A DNA stretch of 34,132 nt from JAWLCA01 sp050485905 (GCA_050485905.1 JBJHCH010000029.1:1-34132); one strand, 5' to 3'; shown: positions 21,579 to 30,163, numbered from the stretch's first letter. Made by a program: numbers and translations. Notes: generated by a model from the sequence alone, not told the origin.

Positions 21579-21954
21579 CCGAATCCACCACATCGAACAG
21601 CGTCTTCATCTTCACCGGCTTGCCGATGAAGCCGCAGAACCCCGCCTGTTCGCATTCGACCCGCTGCGCGGTCGTGTCGTTGGCGGTGACCGCCACGATG
21701 CGCGGGGTCGGATCTCGCATCAGATCCGCAATGCGCAGCGCCGCCTCGATCCCGGTCATGTTCGGCATGTTGATGTCCATCAGGATCAGCGCCGGCCCGA
21801 CCTCGGCCGCCTTCTTCAGCGCCTCCAGCCCGTCCGCTGCCTCGATCACCCGATAGCCCCGCGTTTCCAGCATGCTGGCCAGCACGAACCGATTGGTCCT
21901 GTCGTCATCGACGACAAGGATGACGGGTGCCTCGTTCTCTGCGATACCGCTCAT
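21562..21954 (-). CDS. single-domain (CheY-like) response regulator
   Basis: This 130-aa receiver domain has no output domain. The acidic pocket VVDDDRTN (Asp16, Asp17), phospho-acceptor Asp60 (ILMDINMP), Thr90 and Lys112 (GKPVKM) are all present. The ATG at 21954 overlaps the histidine kinase stop (ATGA), so it is the natural partner of that kinase. As it lacks a DNA-binding domain it probably works by protein contact or as a phosphorelay intermediate. A terminator hairpin overlaps its 3' end. Confidence 0.93.
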   Translation of the reverse strand: MSGIAENEAPVILVVDDDRTNRFVLASMLETRGYRVIEAADGLEALKKAAEVGPALILMDINMPNMTGIEAALRIADLMRDPTPRIVAVTANDTTAQRVECEQAGFCGFIGKPVKMKTLFDVVDSVAPVH

Positions 21955-23555
21955 GCCGCATCCTCCATTCTGGTAAGTTCCTCCGGCGCCGTCTCCAACG
22001 AGACGGACAGGGTAAATGTGGCGCCCTTTCCGGGCGCGCTGCGAACGGTCAGCGACCCGCCCATCAGTTCCGCGATCCGCCGCGATATCGACAGTCCCAG
22101 GCCAAGCCCGCCGGTCATCCGCGACGTCTTGGCCTCGCCGCGCGAGAAGGTCTCGAAGATCTGGCTCTGAATCGAGACCGGGATGCCCGGCCCGGTGTCG
22201 GCGACGCTCAGCGAAAGCTGCATCATGCCAAAGCGTTCACGCGCGGTCAGGGTCACGCTTACCGATCCCCTTTCGGTGAACTTGATCGCATTGCCCAGCA
22301 GGTTGACGGCAATCTGGCGCAGCGCCACCCGGTCGCCCATCACATGGGTATCCACCGGCCCCTTGACCGACAGCGTCAGGTGAAGCCCCTTGCGCTCTGC
22401 CTGCGGCCCGGCCAGCGCGACGACCTCGCGCAGCATCTCGGCCGGTTTCAGCGGCGCGGCGGACAGATGCGCCTGCCCGGATTCCACCTGCCCGAATTCC
22501 AGCAGCCGCTCGATCATCTCCACCTGCGATTCCGCCGACCTGTTGGCCACGTCCAGAAACGCCCTCTGCTTGTCGGAAAGCTCGGTCGTCGCCAGCAGAT
22601 CCAGCATCCCCACGATGCCGTTCATCGGGGTGCGCAATTCATGGCTCAGGGTGGCGATGAACTCCGCCTTGGTCCGGTCCGCGCCCTCGGCGGCCAGCAG
22701 CGCGCGCTCCAGCCGTGCGGCCAGCCGGCCCACCGCCAGCGTCCCGAACAGAAGCGCCGCACCGCCGACGATCAGCGCAAAGGCCAGCGGCGGTGCCACG
22801 GCGCGCAGCGCCTCGGTGCCGGGCGCGGGGGGCGGCCACATCAGATGCGCCACCGGCCCCCGCAATCCCATCAGCGGCATCGTGGCGAACCCGGCCACCG
22901 GATCGACCCCAAGGCGCAGCCCGTCGATCAGAAACGCCGCGCCAAGCTGCTCCATCACGGCGGCGTCCATCCGCATGGCCGAAATCAGCAGGGCCAGCGG
23001 CTCGTCCGTTGGAATGGCGCTGTCATGCGGAATGACGCGGGTGAACGACACCAGCCAAAGCGTGCCGTCGACCCATGCAAAGGTGCTTGCGGCGGCGGCC
23101 GTGATATCCACCGGGGCCTCTGCCGCCGCGGCCAGCGCGATGGCCGCAAACCGATCGGCCATTTCCGCGGGCATCGGCGCCTCGGTCTCGCCGGCGATCC
23201 AACCCAGCGTTCCGGACAGCGGCGCCCCGGTCAGCAGCAGGGCATCCATCGTGCCGGTGACCGTCGCCCCCGTGCCGATATTCGCATCGATCCATTCGAC
23301 GTCGTTGTCGCGGACATGCTCATAGGCGGCCGTCCACTCGGCATAGTCGCGCACCACCGCCTCGTTCGATCCGCGCATCGCGGCAAGGCCGCCCTCGATC
23401 ATCGGCTCGGCATGGGCGCGGGCGGCGGCGTCAAGCTCGCTCGCCAGCCAGACCGACACGGTCAGAACTGTCCCGGCAACGATCACCGCGGCACCCAGCG
23501 CAATCATCCGCAACAATGCGGACAACCGGGCCACTCCGGTCCCGAGCGCAGGCAT
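21951..23555 (-). CDS. CHASE4-type sensor histidine kinase
   Basis: This 534-aa protein has TM1 at about 14-39, a periplasmic sensor (about 45-250) with the CHASE4-like motif VVRDYAEWTAAYEHV, TM2 at about 253-275, then a HisKA domain with phospho-His305 in ATLSHELRTPMNG. The ATPase domain follows, with the N-box NLLGNAIKFTERG, G1 DTGPGIP and G2 GGLGLGLSISRR. I use the ATG at 23555, which has AGGGAGA 5 bases upstream, rather than the TTG at 23576. The CHASE4 ligand is unknown. It is coupled to the response regulator downstream. Confidence 0.93.
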   Translation of the reverse strand: MPALGTGVARLSALLRMIALGAAVIVAGTVLTVSVWLASELDAAARAHAEPMIEGGLAAMRGSNEAVVRDYAEWTAAYEHVRDNDVEWIDANIGTGATVTGTMDALLLTGAPLSGTLGWIAGETEAPMPAEMADRFAAIALAAAAEAPVDITAAAASTFAWVDGTLWLVSFTRVIPHDSAIPTDEPLALLISAMRMDAAVMEQLGAAFLIDGLRLGVDPVAGFATMPLMGLRGPVAHLMWPPPAPGTEALRAVAPPLAFALIVGGAALLFGTLAVGRLAARLERALLAAEGADRTKAEFIATLSHELRTPMNGIVGMLDLLATTELSDKQRAFLDVANRSAESQVEMIERLLEFGQVESGQAHLSAAPLKPAEMLREVVALAGPQAERKGLHLTLSVKGPVDTHVMGDRVALRQIAVNLLGNAIKFTERGSVSVTLTARERFGMMQLSLSVADTGPGIPVSIQSQIFETFSRGEAKTSRMTGGLGLGLSISRRIAELMGGSLTVRSAPGKGATFTLSVSLETAPEELTRMEDAA

Positions 23556-23792
23556 CGCGATCTCCCTACTCGTCAAATCGACGCGCGCAGTCTGACCCCC
23601 CCGATGACTTCCACGAGGTTAACGAGACCCTGCCGAGCCCACATAATTTCAATCGAATTTTAACGAACTCAGGGGGCGGCAGGACCGTCTGCCCGCCGCC
23701 GGATCGCACGAAACCGCGCGGATCCCTGCCCGAAAGGGTTGAGATCACGTTAACAGAAAAAGCGTTTCCGTTTCAGATCAACCACTTGAGAT

Positions 23793-23812
23793 TCTGCTCA
23801 CGCGTGAGCAGA
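23793..23812. promoter_or_regulatory. perfect 20-bp palindrome after the I78 lipoprotein gene
   Basis: TCTGCTCACG / CGTGAGCAGA is a perfect palindrome without spacer, starting 5 bases after the stop codon of the minus-strand lipoprotein gene. It may be a hairpin terminator with a tight loop or a protein-binding site. No U-tract follows. Confidence 0.45.
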
Positions 23813-23817
23813 CCCTC

Positions 23818-24102
23818 TCAGCCGCAGAACAGCCGCGTGATCCGCTCGCGCGCATCCAGTTCCACGTTCAGCCGGTTGGGGATGAAATCCATCGTCACCG
23901 CATCCCCCGGCCGGATCACCCGCACCGGCCCCGGAAAGCTCATCCCTCCCAGCGCCGAAACCGGCTGCCCGACCATTCCCTGAATGCCCGCGGCCCCGCA
24001 ATTCCCCTCCAGCCCCGGATCGGGCGCAGGCGTCACGGGCGGCGGCAATTCACATGCCGAAAGCACAAGAAGGGCGGCGGCGGCAATCGAAAGGGAACGC
24101 AT
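23818..24102 (-). CDS. lipoprotein, peptidase inhibitor I78-like
   Basis: This 94-aa protein has a lipoprotein signal peptide ending in LSAC (Cys17). The rest follows the I78 peptidase-inhibitor pattern: CGAAGIQGMVGQPVSAL, VRVIRPGDAVTMDF, and PNRLNVELDARERITRLFCG at the end with a terminal Cys that may pair with the first. It would sit at the periplasmic membrane face and may inhibit serine proteases. The open frame continues to 24534, but the ATG at 24102 is the only start giving a lipoprotein. Confidence 0.85.
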   Translation of the reverse strand: MRSLSIAAAALLVLSACELPPPVTPAPDPGLEGNCGAAGIQGMVGQPVSALGGMSFPGPVRVIRPGDAVTMDFIPNRLNVELDARERITRLFCG

Positions 24103-24271
24103 CGGAAGGCTCCGGCTGGTGCTACACCCCGATCCTGCGCCGCCCCGCCCCCATGCGCAAGCCACAGCCGCCCGATCACGACCCCGCCGGCGAAAAGCCG
24201 CGCCACCCGCCAGCCATTGACCCTGTCCCCGCATCGGCGCAATCAGGGGCATCGCCGCGGAGCCGCCGTCC

Positions 24272-25498
24272 ATGCGCCTTCTGATCTCCTTTGCCGCGCT
24301 GTTCCTGTCGGTGGTGCTCCTGCAACTCGGCTCCGGCGGGGTCGCGCCGCTCGATGCCCTGTCCGGCGCCCAGCTCGATTTCACCACCGCGCAGATCGGC
24401 CTGCTGGGCTCGGCCCATTTCGTCGGCTTCTTCATCGGCTGCTGGTGGGCGCCCCGCCTGATGGGCGAGGTCGGCCATTCCCGCGCCTTCGCCGCCCTGA
24501 CCGCCGCCGGCACCATCGGCATCCTTGCCCACATGCTGGTGATCGACCCCTACGCCTGGGCCGTGATGCGCGTGGCGTCAGGCATCTGCATCGCCGGCTG
24601 CTACACGATCATCGAGGCCTGGCTGCAATCCAAGGTCACAAACGAAACCCGCGGCCGCGCCATGGGCGTCTACCGGGTGGTGGACATCCTCGGCTCCCTC
24701 GGCGCGCAGCTTCTGATCGCGGTGCTGGAACCGGCCAGCTACGTCTCCTACAACCTGCTGGCCCTTCTGTGCTGCGCCGCCCTGTTCCCGCTGACGCTGA
24801 CCAAAGCCGAACCGCCCCAAACCCCCGACGCGCCCCGCCTGCGCCCGATGATGGCATGGCAGATGTCGCCGCTCGCCTCGGTCGGGGTCGTCGTCTCGGG
24901 CATCACCGGGGCGGCGTTCCGCATGGTCGGGCCGATCTACGGCCTGGCCGTCGGGCTGACCGCCGACCTGATCGCGCTGTTCCTCGCCGCCTATGTGCTG
25001 GGCGGCGCAGTTGCGCAGATCCCCATCGGCTGGCTGGCCGACAAGTTCGACCGCCGCGCGGTGCTGATCTGGCTCTCCGTCGCCTCGGTCGCGGCCTGCG
25101 CCGCCACCATCTGGGCGGCCGAGGGCGGGGCGACGGCCGTCTTTCTGGCGGCGGCCTTCTTCGGCTTTACCACATTCCCGATCTACTCCGTCTCGGCCGC
25201 CCATGCCCATGACTTCGCCGATTCGATGCAGCGCGTCGAACTCTCGGCCGCGCTGATGTTCCTTTACGCCATCGGCGCCATCGCCAGCCCGGTCATCGCC
25301 TCGGTGCTGATCGGGGTGTTCGGGCCGGCAGGGATGTTCGCTTTCATCGCGCTGGCCCATGCGGGTCTCTGCCTGTTCGGGCTGGTCCGCCGTCGTGCGC
25401 GCCCGGCGCCGGGGGAACGGACGGGCTATGTCTACATACCCCGCACATCCTTCCTGATCGGTCGCCTGCTTCGGCGGAACAACCACCGCGACCGCTAG
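24272..25498 (+). CDS. MFS transporter (YcaD-like)
   Basis: This 408-aa major facilitator protein has about 12 hydrophobic segments. The loop after helix 2 is WAPRLMGEVGHSRAF. Helix 4 holds GICIAGCYTIIEAWLQSKV, and the motif after it is NETRGRAMGVYR. Helices 7-8 hold GAVAQIPIGWLADKFDRRAV, a second copy of the MFS motif A. The IEAWL block in helix 4 is typical of the YcaD/MFS-like group. The substrate is unknown. It is divergent from the lipoprotein gene, with 169 bases between them, and is followed 15 bases later by an inverted repeat. Confidence 0.9.
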   Translation: MRLLISFAALFLSVVLLQLGSGGVAPLDALSGAQLDFTTAQIGLLGSAHFVGFFIGCWWAPRLMGEVGHSRAFAALTAAGTIGILAHMLVIDPYAWAVMRVASGICIAGCYTIIEAWLQSKVTNETRGRAMGVYRVVDILGSLGAQLLIAVLEPASYVSYNLLALLCCAALFPLTLTKAEPPQTPDAPRLRPMMAWQMSPLASVGVVVSGITGAAFRMVGPIYGLAVGLTADLIALFLAAYVLGGAVAQIPIGWLADKFDRRAVLIWLSVASVAACAATIWAAEGGATAVFLAAAFFGFTTFPIYSVSAAHAHDFADSMQRVELSAALMFLYAIGAIASPVIASVLIGVFGPAGMFAFIALAHAGLCLFGLVRRRARPAPGERTGYVYIPRTSFLIGRLLRRNNHRDR

Positions 25499-25512
25499 TC
25501 GCGCGAATTTTC

Positions 25513-25554
25513 TGACCAAAAGAATCGGGTTTACAATTCCGACTTTTTCAGTCA
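25513..25554 (+). promoter_or_regulatory. inverted repeat over a -10 box, upstream of the hemP-bfd-bfr operon
   Basis: Two 16-base arms (25513-25528 and 25539-25554) match as inverted repeats at 12 of 16 positions, including TGAC/GTCA at the outer ends and TCGG/CCGA at the inner ends. The 10-base centre contains TACAAT (25532-25537), five of six bases of a -10 box. A repressor bound here would cover the promoter. It could instead be a terminator for the MFS gene ending at 25498. An iron-responsive regulator would suit the genes downstream, but I cannot match a known box. Confidence 0.5.
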
Positions 25555-25623
25555 CCTTCCGCAAAGCCAAGCCACCCGTGACGGGAAGCCCGGACAGCGT
25601 GACCCAACCGAAGGGATGACCGG

Positions 25624-25800
25624 ATGACCCACCTTGCCCACCCGTCGGCGCAACCTGCCCCGGCACCGCTTTGCCGCTACCAGATCCTCGGCCTGCTGCT
25701 CGAAGGCGCCGGCCTGTCGGAGATCCGCATCGAGGCGCTGATCGACCGGCTGACCCGCGTGGACGCAGCCCCCGCCATGACACCGGGCCTGCGGCCATGA
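25624..25800 (+). CDS. 58-aa protein of unknown function, first gene of the hemP-bfd-bfr operon
   Basis: The ATG at 25624 is followed by an open frame whose TGA overlaps the hemP ATG (ATGA). The product has a Pro/Ala-rich start, then CRYQILGLLLEGAGLSEIRI and an amphipathic LIDRLTRVD helix. No signal peptide, membrane segment or metal motif is seen. The GAAGG upstream (25610-25614) is a reasonable Shine-Dalgarno. No family is recognised. Confidence 0.65.
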   Translation: MTHLAHPSAQPAPAPLCRYQILGLLLEGAGLSEIRIEALIDRLTRVDAAPAMTPGLRP

Positions 25801-25967
25801 ACGCCCTGCTGCCGACCCGCCCCGACCGCGACACCGCCCCGCAGGCCCTGCCCCAGCACAACGCCGTTGACCTGACCTGCGGCGGCGCCCTTGCGCAGAT
25901 CCGGCTGGGCAACCAGATCTATACCCTGCGCATCACGCGTCAGGGAAAGCTGATCCTGACCAAATAG
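25797..25967 (+). CDS. hemP: hemin uptake protein HemP family
   Basis: The 56-aa product ends with the HemP/HmuP signature: ALAQIRLGNQIYTLRITRQG followed by KLILTK. HemP-type proteins are tiny and are linked to heme uptake, in some bacteria as regulators of heme receptor genes. The ATG overlaps the previous stop; bfd follows after 9 bases. The pairing with bfd and bfr supports an iron-related operon. Confidence 0.88.
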   Translation: MNALLPTRPDRDTAPQALPQHNAVDLTCGGALAQIRLGNQIYTLRITRQGKLILTK

Positions 25968-25976
25968 GCCCGCCCG

Positions 25977-26276
25977 ATGATCGTCTGCCACTGCATGTCC
26001 ATCACCGACCGCGACATCCACGCCGCCATCGACTGGATGCGCGCCGCGGATGCGCAGACGATCATCACGCCCGGCCGCATCTATCGTGCCCTCGGCAAGC
26101 GGTCCGACTGTGGCGGATGTCTGCCGCTGTTCCTTGACACGATGCGGCAGAACGACAGTCTGAAAGTACCCATGAAACCGCGCGGCTGCGGCCGCGCCAT
26201 CACACAGGTAGACGAGGAACGGCATGAAGGGCGACAAGAAGGTCATCGAGTATCTGAACGCGGCACTGCGGAGTGA
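25977..26276 (+). CDS. bfd: bacterioferritin-associated ferredoxin
   Basis: The N-terminal part is a BFD-like [2Fe-2S] domain: Cys4 and Cys6 (VCHC) and Cys45 and Cys48 (SDCGGC). In the family this protein reduces the heme of bacterioferritin so that stored iron is released. The 99-aa product is longer than the usual 60-80 residues. The last 17 codons overlap the start of bfr by 53 bases and look charged and unstructured. The overlap could couple translation of the pair. Confidence 0.9.
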   Translation: MIVCHCMSITDRDIHAAIDWMRAADAQTIITPGRIYRALGKRSDCGGCLPLFLDTMRQNDSLKVPMKPRGCGRAITQVDEERHEGRQEGHRVSERGTAE

Positions 26277-26712
26277 GTTGACCGCCGTCAGCCAGTACTG
26301 GCTGCACTACCGTCTGCAGGACGACTGGGGCTTCGGCCGGCTGGCCGCGAAATCCCGCGCCGAAAGCGTGGAAGAAATGCACCATGCCGACAAGCTGATC
26401 ACGCGCATCATCTTTCTGGAGGGCCACCCGAACCTGCAGAAGCTGGATCCGTTGCGCATCGGCCAGACGATCCGCGAGACGCTGGACTGCGACCTCGCCG
26501 GCGAACACGATGCCCGCACGCTTTACATCGAGGCGCGCGATCATTGCGAAAAGGTCGGCGACTATGTGTCGAAGAACCTGTTCGAGGAACTGATCGCCGA
26601 CGAAGAAGGCCATATCGACTTCCTCGAAACCCAGATCGACCTTTTCGAGAAGCTGGGCGAGGAGCGCTACGGCCTGCTGAACGCCCTGCCCGCCGATCAG
26701 GCCGAGGGCTGA
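26224..26712 (+). CDS. bfr: bacterioferritin
   Basis: This 162-aa four-helix protein forms 24-mer iron-storage shells with heme between subunits. All ferroxidase ligands are visible: Glu18, Glu51, His54, Glu94, Glu127 and His130; heme-binding Met52 is present. Length matches the family. The ATG at 26224 lies inside the end of bfd. The gene ends the iron operon; a weak hairpin follows. Confidence 0.97.
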   Translation: MKGDKKVIEYLNAALRSELTAVSQYWLHYRLQDDWGFGRLAAKSRAESVEEMHHADKLITRIIFLEGHPNLQKLDPLRIGQTIRETLDCDLAGEHDARTLYIEARDHCEKVGDYVSKNLFEELIADEEGHIDFLETQIDLFEKLGEERYGLLNALPADQAEG

Positions 26713-26757
26713 GGCACCCGACAGAGGGCACCCGCGCGGCGCCGGGTCGCGGGGAAT

Positions 26758-26778
26758 CCGCCGAAAACCTTCGGACGG
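26758..26778 (+). terminator. possible terminator hairpin after bfr
   Basis: CCGCCGAA pairs with TTCGGACGG around AACC (8 pairs, one bulged A). It lies 46 bases after the bfr stop. No U-tract follows, so this is weak. Confidence 0.3.
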
Positions 26779-26902
26779 GTGCGATTAGCTGTTGATAAAT
26801 CCGCAACTCGCGCGGCATCTTGACCCACGTCCTGCGCCATTGGGTGTCACGGGCATCCGGGCGCTAACCCGCAATCTGAAGAAAAGACTCCTAGGGGGGA
26901 AC

Positions 26903-27877
26903 ATGCACTTCAAAACCTTCGCCGCGGCCGCGGCAACTTCCATCGTAATGGCAACGGGCGCCGTCGCTCAGGATCGCGACGGCTGGCCCGGCGACCTGAC
27001 CGTGGGCACCGCCAGCCAGGGCGGGGTTTACTTCGTCTATGGCAACGGGCTTGCCGGCTTCATTGCCGAGGCTCTCGGCGTCAACGCCTCGGGCGAGGTC
27101 ACGGGCGGCCCGGTCCAGAACGTCACGCTCGTGCAGTTTCAGGACCATGACATCGGCCTGGTAACGCTTGGCCCGATGTATGAGGCCTGGATCGGCGAAT
27201 CCGAGCTGGCGCCGGGTGTCGAGCATACCGATGTGCGCGCGCTCTTCCCGATGTACATGACGCCGTTCCAGGGCATCGCGCTACGCTCGGCCGGCATCAC
27301 ATCGGTCGGCGATCTGGCTGGCAAGCGCGTCAGCGTCGGCCCGGCGGGCGGCACGCCCGGCACCTACTGGCCGCGCTTCTTCGAGGCGCTGGACGTTAAC
27401 GCCAACGTCTCCTTCGCCGGTGCCGCAGACGCGGCAAGCCAGTTGAAGGACGGGCTGATCGACGCCTTCGTGTTCGCTGCCGGTCTGCCGATCGGCGCCT
27501 TCAGCCAGCTCGCGGCCGAGGCTGACGTGGTCACCTTCTCGTTCACGCCCGACGAGCATGCGGCGATCCTCGACGCCTTCCCCGAAGTGTCCGCCTTCAC
27601 CATCCCGGCCGGAACCTACACCGTGCAGGACGCGGACGAGGCGTCGGTGGCGATGTGGAACTTCGCCGTCGCGCACAAGGACATGCCGGAAAGCCTGGCC
27701 TACGAGATCACCAAGCTGGTGCTGGAGAACAACGAGCGGATGATGCAGATCCACGCCGCCGCCAGCGAAACGCTGATCGAGAACTGGGACAAGAACGGCT
27801 TCCTGCCCTATCACCCCGGCGCCGTGCGCTATCTGGAGGAGCAGGGCATCACCGTGCCCGACAACCTGCGCGACTGA
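26903..27877 (+). CDS. TAXI-type TRAP transporter solute-binding protein
   Basis: This 324-aa periplasmic protein has a signal peptide cut after residue 22 (GAVA-QDRDG). The TAXI-family features are visible: VGTASQGGVYFVYG near the start, FQGIALRSAGI and GDLAGKRVSVGPAGG in the middle, and the FVFAAGLPIGAF block. It delivers an unknown substrate (often dicarboxylates or related compounds) to the fused permease encoded next. GGGGGGAA lies just before the ATG at 26903. A hairpin separates it from the permease gene. Confidence 0.93.
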   Translation: MHFKTFAAAAATSIVMATGAVAQDRDGWPGDLTVGTASQGGVYFVYGNGLAGFIAEALGVNASGEVTGGPVQNVTLVQFQDHDIGLVTLGPMYEAWIGESELAPGVEHTDVRALFPMYMTPFQGIALRSAGITSVGDLAGKRVSVGPAGGTPGTYWPRFFEALDVNANVSFAGAADAASQLKDGLIDAFVFAAGLPIGAFSQLAAEADVVTFSFTPDEHAAILDAFPEVSAFTIPAGTYTVQDADEASVAMWNFAVAHKDMPESLAYEITKLVLENNERMMQIHAAASETLIENWDKNGFLPYHPGAVRYLEEQGITVPDNLRD

Positions 27878-27899
27878 TCCGTCATCGCATTGACACTTC

Positions 27900-27924
27900 C
27901 CCGGGGCGGCCACCGCGCCCCGGG
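27900..27924 (+). terminator. intercistronic hairpin between TRAP binding protein and permease
   Basis: CCCGGGGCG pairs perfectly with CGCCCCGGG around a 7-base loop, 22 bases after the binding-protein stop. An A-rich run and not a U-tract follows. It probably protects or attenuates the mRNA so that more binding protein than permease is made, a common arrangement (inference). Confidence 0.5.
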
Positions 27925-27965
27925 CAACAAGAAAAAAAGACGACGGCGTTCAGGGGGGAAAGACG

Positions 27966-30152
27966 ATGGCGGATCGCGCCCAGCACACTGCATCACCCAA
28001 CACCGAAATCAACCTGGCCGAAGGCGCGGACCGCGAGATCCGAACCTCGAACCAGCGCGAATTCTCTGGCACGACCGGGCTGGTTGTCGTCTTCCTCTGC
28101 GTCGCCTACACGCTGTTCCATGTCGGCGTGATGAACCTCTATCCGCTGGAGACGTGGACCTACCGCCTGATCCATGTCGGCGGCGGCCTCGCGCTCGGCT
28201 TCCTGCTCTTTGCCTCTTACGGGCTGGACGATGCGGCGGCAGACCCGCGCCCCCATGTCCGGTCGGGCGCCGAGACCGGGGTTCTGGGCCTTGCCGCGCT
28301 CGGCGTGCTGGCCGGGCTTGCCGGCATCGTCTGGATGTGGGCCGACTGGTTCATCAGCGGCAATGCCCGCCCGGCGGACTTCATCCTCGACTATTACGGC
28401 CCCGTCCTCGCGCTCGGCACGCTGCTGGCGATGATCGCGTCCTGGGTGTTCCGTGACACCTCGCAAAGCCGGCTCAATGCCGCTGACGTGCTACTGGCGC
28501 TGTCGGCCATTGCGATCGCGCTCTACCTGATCTTCTTCCGCGCCCAGTTGCAGATGCGCGCCGGGATGCCGATGGCGACCGAGGGCGACATGTGGGCCGC
28601 CATCGTCGGCATCGCGCTGATCCTCGAACTCACCCGCCGCCTCGCCGGCCTCGCGCTGGTCATCATCGCCGCGATCTTCATCCTCTACGCCTTTGTCGGG
28701 CCATGGCTGCCCGGCGTGCTGCAGCATCGCGGCTACACGGTGAAGCGGTTCTTCACCTATATCTACACCGACAACGGCATCATCGGCGCGCCGGTCGCCA
28801 TCTCCTCCACCTACATCATCCTGTTCGTGACCTTCGCGGCCTTCCTGCAGGCCAGCCGGGTGGGCGAATATTTCGTCAACTTCGCCTTCGCGGGCGCGGG
28901 TGCCGCGCGCGGCGGCCCGGCCAAGGTGGCGGTCTTCGGCTCGGGCCTGATGGGGATGATCAACGGCACCTCGGCGGGCAACGTCGTCTCCACCGGCTCG
29001 CTGACCATCCCGCTGATGAAGCGTGTGGGCTACAAGCCCCAGACCGCGGCGAGCGTCGAGGCCGCGGCCAGTTCCGGTGGGCAGATCCTGCCGCCGATCA
29101 TGGGCGCCGGCGCCTTCATCATGGCCGAAATCACGGGCATCCAGTATACCGACATCGTCGTGGCCGCGATCATTCCGGCGGTGCTCTACTTCGCCTCGGT
29201 CTATTTCATGGTCGATCTCGCGGCGCTGAAGTTCGGCATGAAGGGCCTGCCGCGCAGCGAACTGCCGGAGTTCCGCAAGCTGGCGAAGCAGGCATTCCTG
29301 TTCATCCCGATCTTCATCCTGATCGGCTTCCTCTTCGCGGGCTATTCGGTGATCCGCGCGGGCACGATGGCGATGGCGGCGGCCGCCGTGGTCAGTTGGC
29401 TGACGCCGCACCGGATGGGGCCGCGCGCGATCCTCTATGCGTTCGAGATCGCGGCCAAGATGTCGCTGCAACTGGTCGCGGTCTGTGCTGCTGCGGGCGT
29501 GATCGTCGGCGTCATCGCACTCACCGGCATCGGCACGCGCTTCTCGGCCCTGCTGCTGGGGCTGGCCGACCAGAACCAGATCATCGCGCTCTTCTTCGCC
29601 ATGGTCGTGTCGATCGTGCTGGGCATGGGGATGCCGACAACCGCCGCCTATGCGGTGGCGGCCAGCGTCATCGCGCCGGGGCTGATCCAGATGGGCATCC
29701 CGGTGCTGACCGCCCATTTCTTCATCTTCTACTTCGCGGTGATGTCGGCAATCACCCCGCCGGTGGCGCTGGCCGCCTATGCGGGGGCGGCGATATCCGG
29801 CTCCGACCCGATGAAGACCAGCGTGGAAAGCTTCAAGATCGGGCTTGCGGCCTTTGTCGTGCCGTTCATGTTCTTCTCCTCTCCCGCGCTGCTGATGCAG
29901 GGCGAATGGGTGGACATCATCCATGTCTTCTTCACCGCCTGCCTGGGCATCTTCCTGCTGGCGGCGGCGGTGCAGGGCTGGTTCTTCGGCCCGCTGTCGG
30001 TCTGGCTGCGGGGGCTGTTGCTGGTGGCGGCGCTGGCGATGATCGCCGGCGGCTGGCTGTCCGATGCCATCGGGCTGGGCACCGGCGCGCTGGTCTGGCT
30101 GATCCAGAAGCGGCTGGTCACCGCCCGCAACATGGCCCGCGGCCTGGACTGA
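27966..30152 (+). CDS. TRAP transporter fused permease (DctQM type)
   Basis: This 728-aa protein of the TAXI-TRAP fused permease family imports solute with a sodium or proton gradient. The N-terminal quarter (about 35-190) holds the small-subunit-like helices. From about 200 the DctM part follows, with the hallmark blocks VAVFGSGLMGMINGTSAGNV, ASSGGQILPPIMGAGAFIMA, GMGMPTTAAY and MSAITPPVALAAYAGA. GGGGGG precedes the ATG by 7 bases. A GC-rich hairpin follows the gene. Confidence 0.94.
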   Translation: MADRAQHTASPNTEINLAEGADREIRTSNQREFSGTTGLVVVFLCVAYTLFHVGVMNLYPLETWTYRLIHVGGGLALGFLLFASYGLDDAAADPRPHVRSGAETGVLGLAALGVLAGLAGIVWMWADWFISGNARPADFILDYYGPVLALGTLLAMIASWVFRDTSQSRLNAADVLLALSAIAIALYLIFFRAQLQMRAGMPMATEGDMWAAIVGIALILELTRRLAGLALVIIAAIFILYAFVGPWLPGVLQHRGYTVKRFFTYIYTDNGIIGAPVAISSTYIILFVTFAAFLQASRVGEYFVNFAFAGAGAARGGPAKVAVFGSGLMGMINGTSAGNVVSTGSLTIPLMKRVGYKPQTAASVEAAASSGGQILPPIMGAGAFIMAEITGIQYTDIVVAAIIPAVLYFASVYFMVDLAALKFGMKGLPRSELPEFRKLAKQAFLFIPIFILIGFLFAGYSVIRAGTMAMAAAAVVSWLTPHRMGPRAILYAFEIAAKMSLQLVAVCAAAGVIVGVIALTGIGTRFSALLLGLADQNQIIALFFAMVVSIVLGMGMPTTAAYAVAASVIAPGLIQMGIPVLTAHFFIFYFAVMSAITPPVALAAYAGAAISGSDPMKTSVESFKIGLAAFVVPFMFFSSPALLMQGEWVDIIHVFFTACLGIFLLAAAVQGWFFGPLSVWLRGLLLVAALAMIAGGWLSDAIGLGTGALVWLIQKRLVTARNMARGLD

Positions 30153-30163
30153 GCGACACTCGG

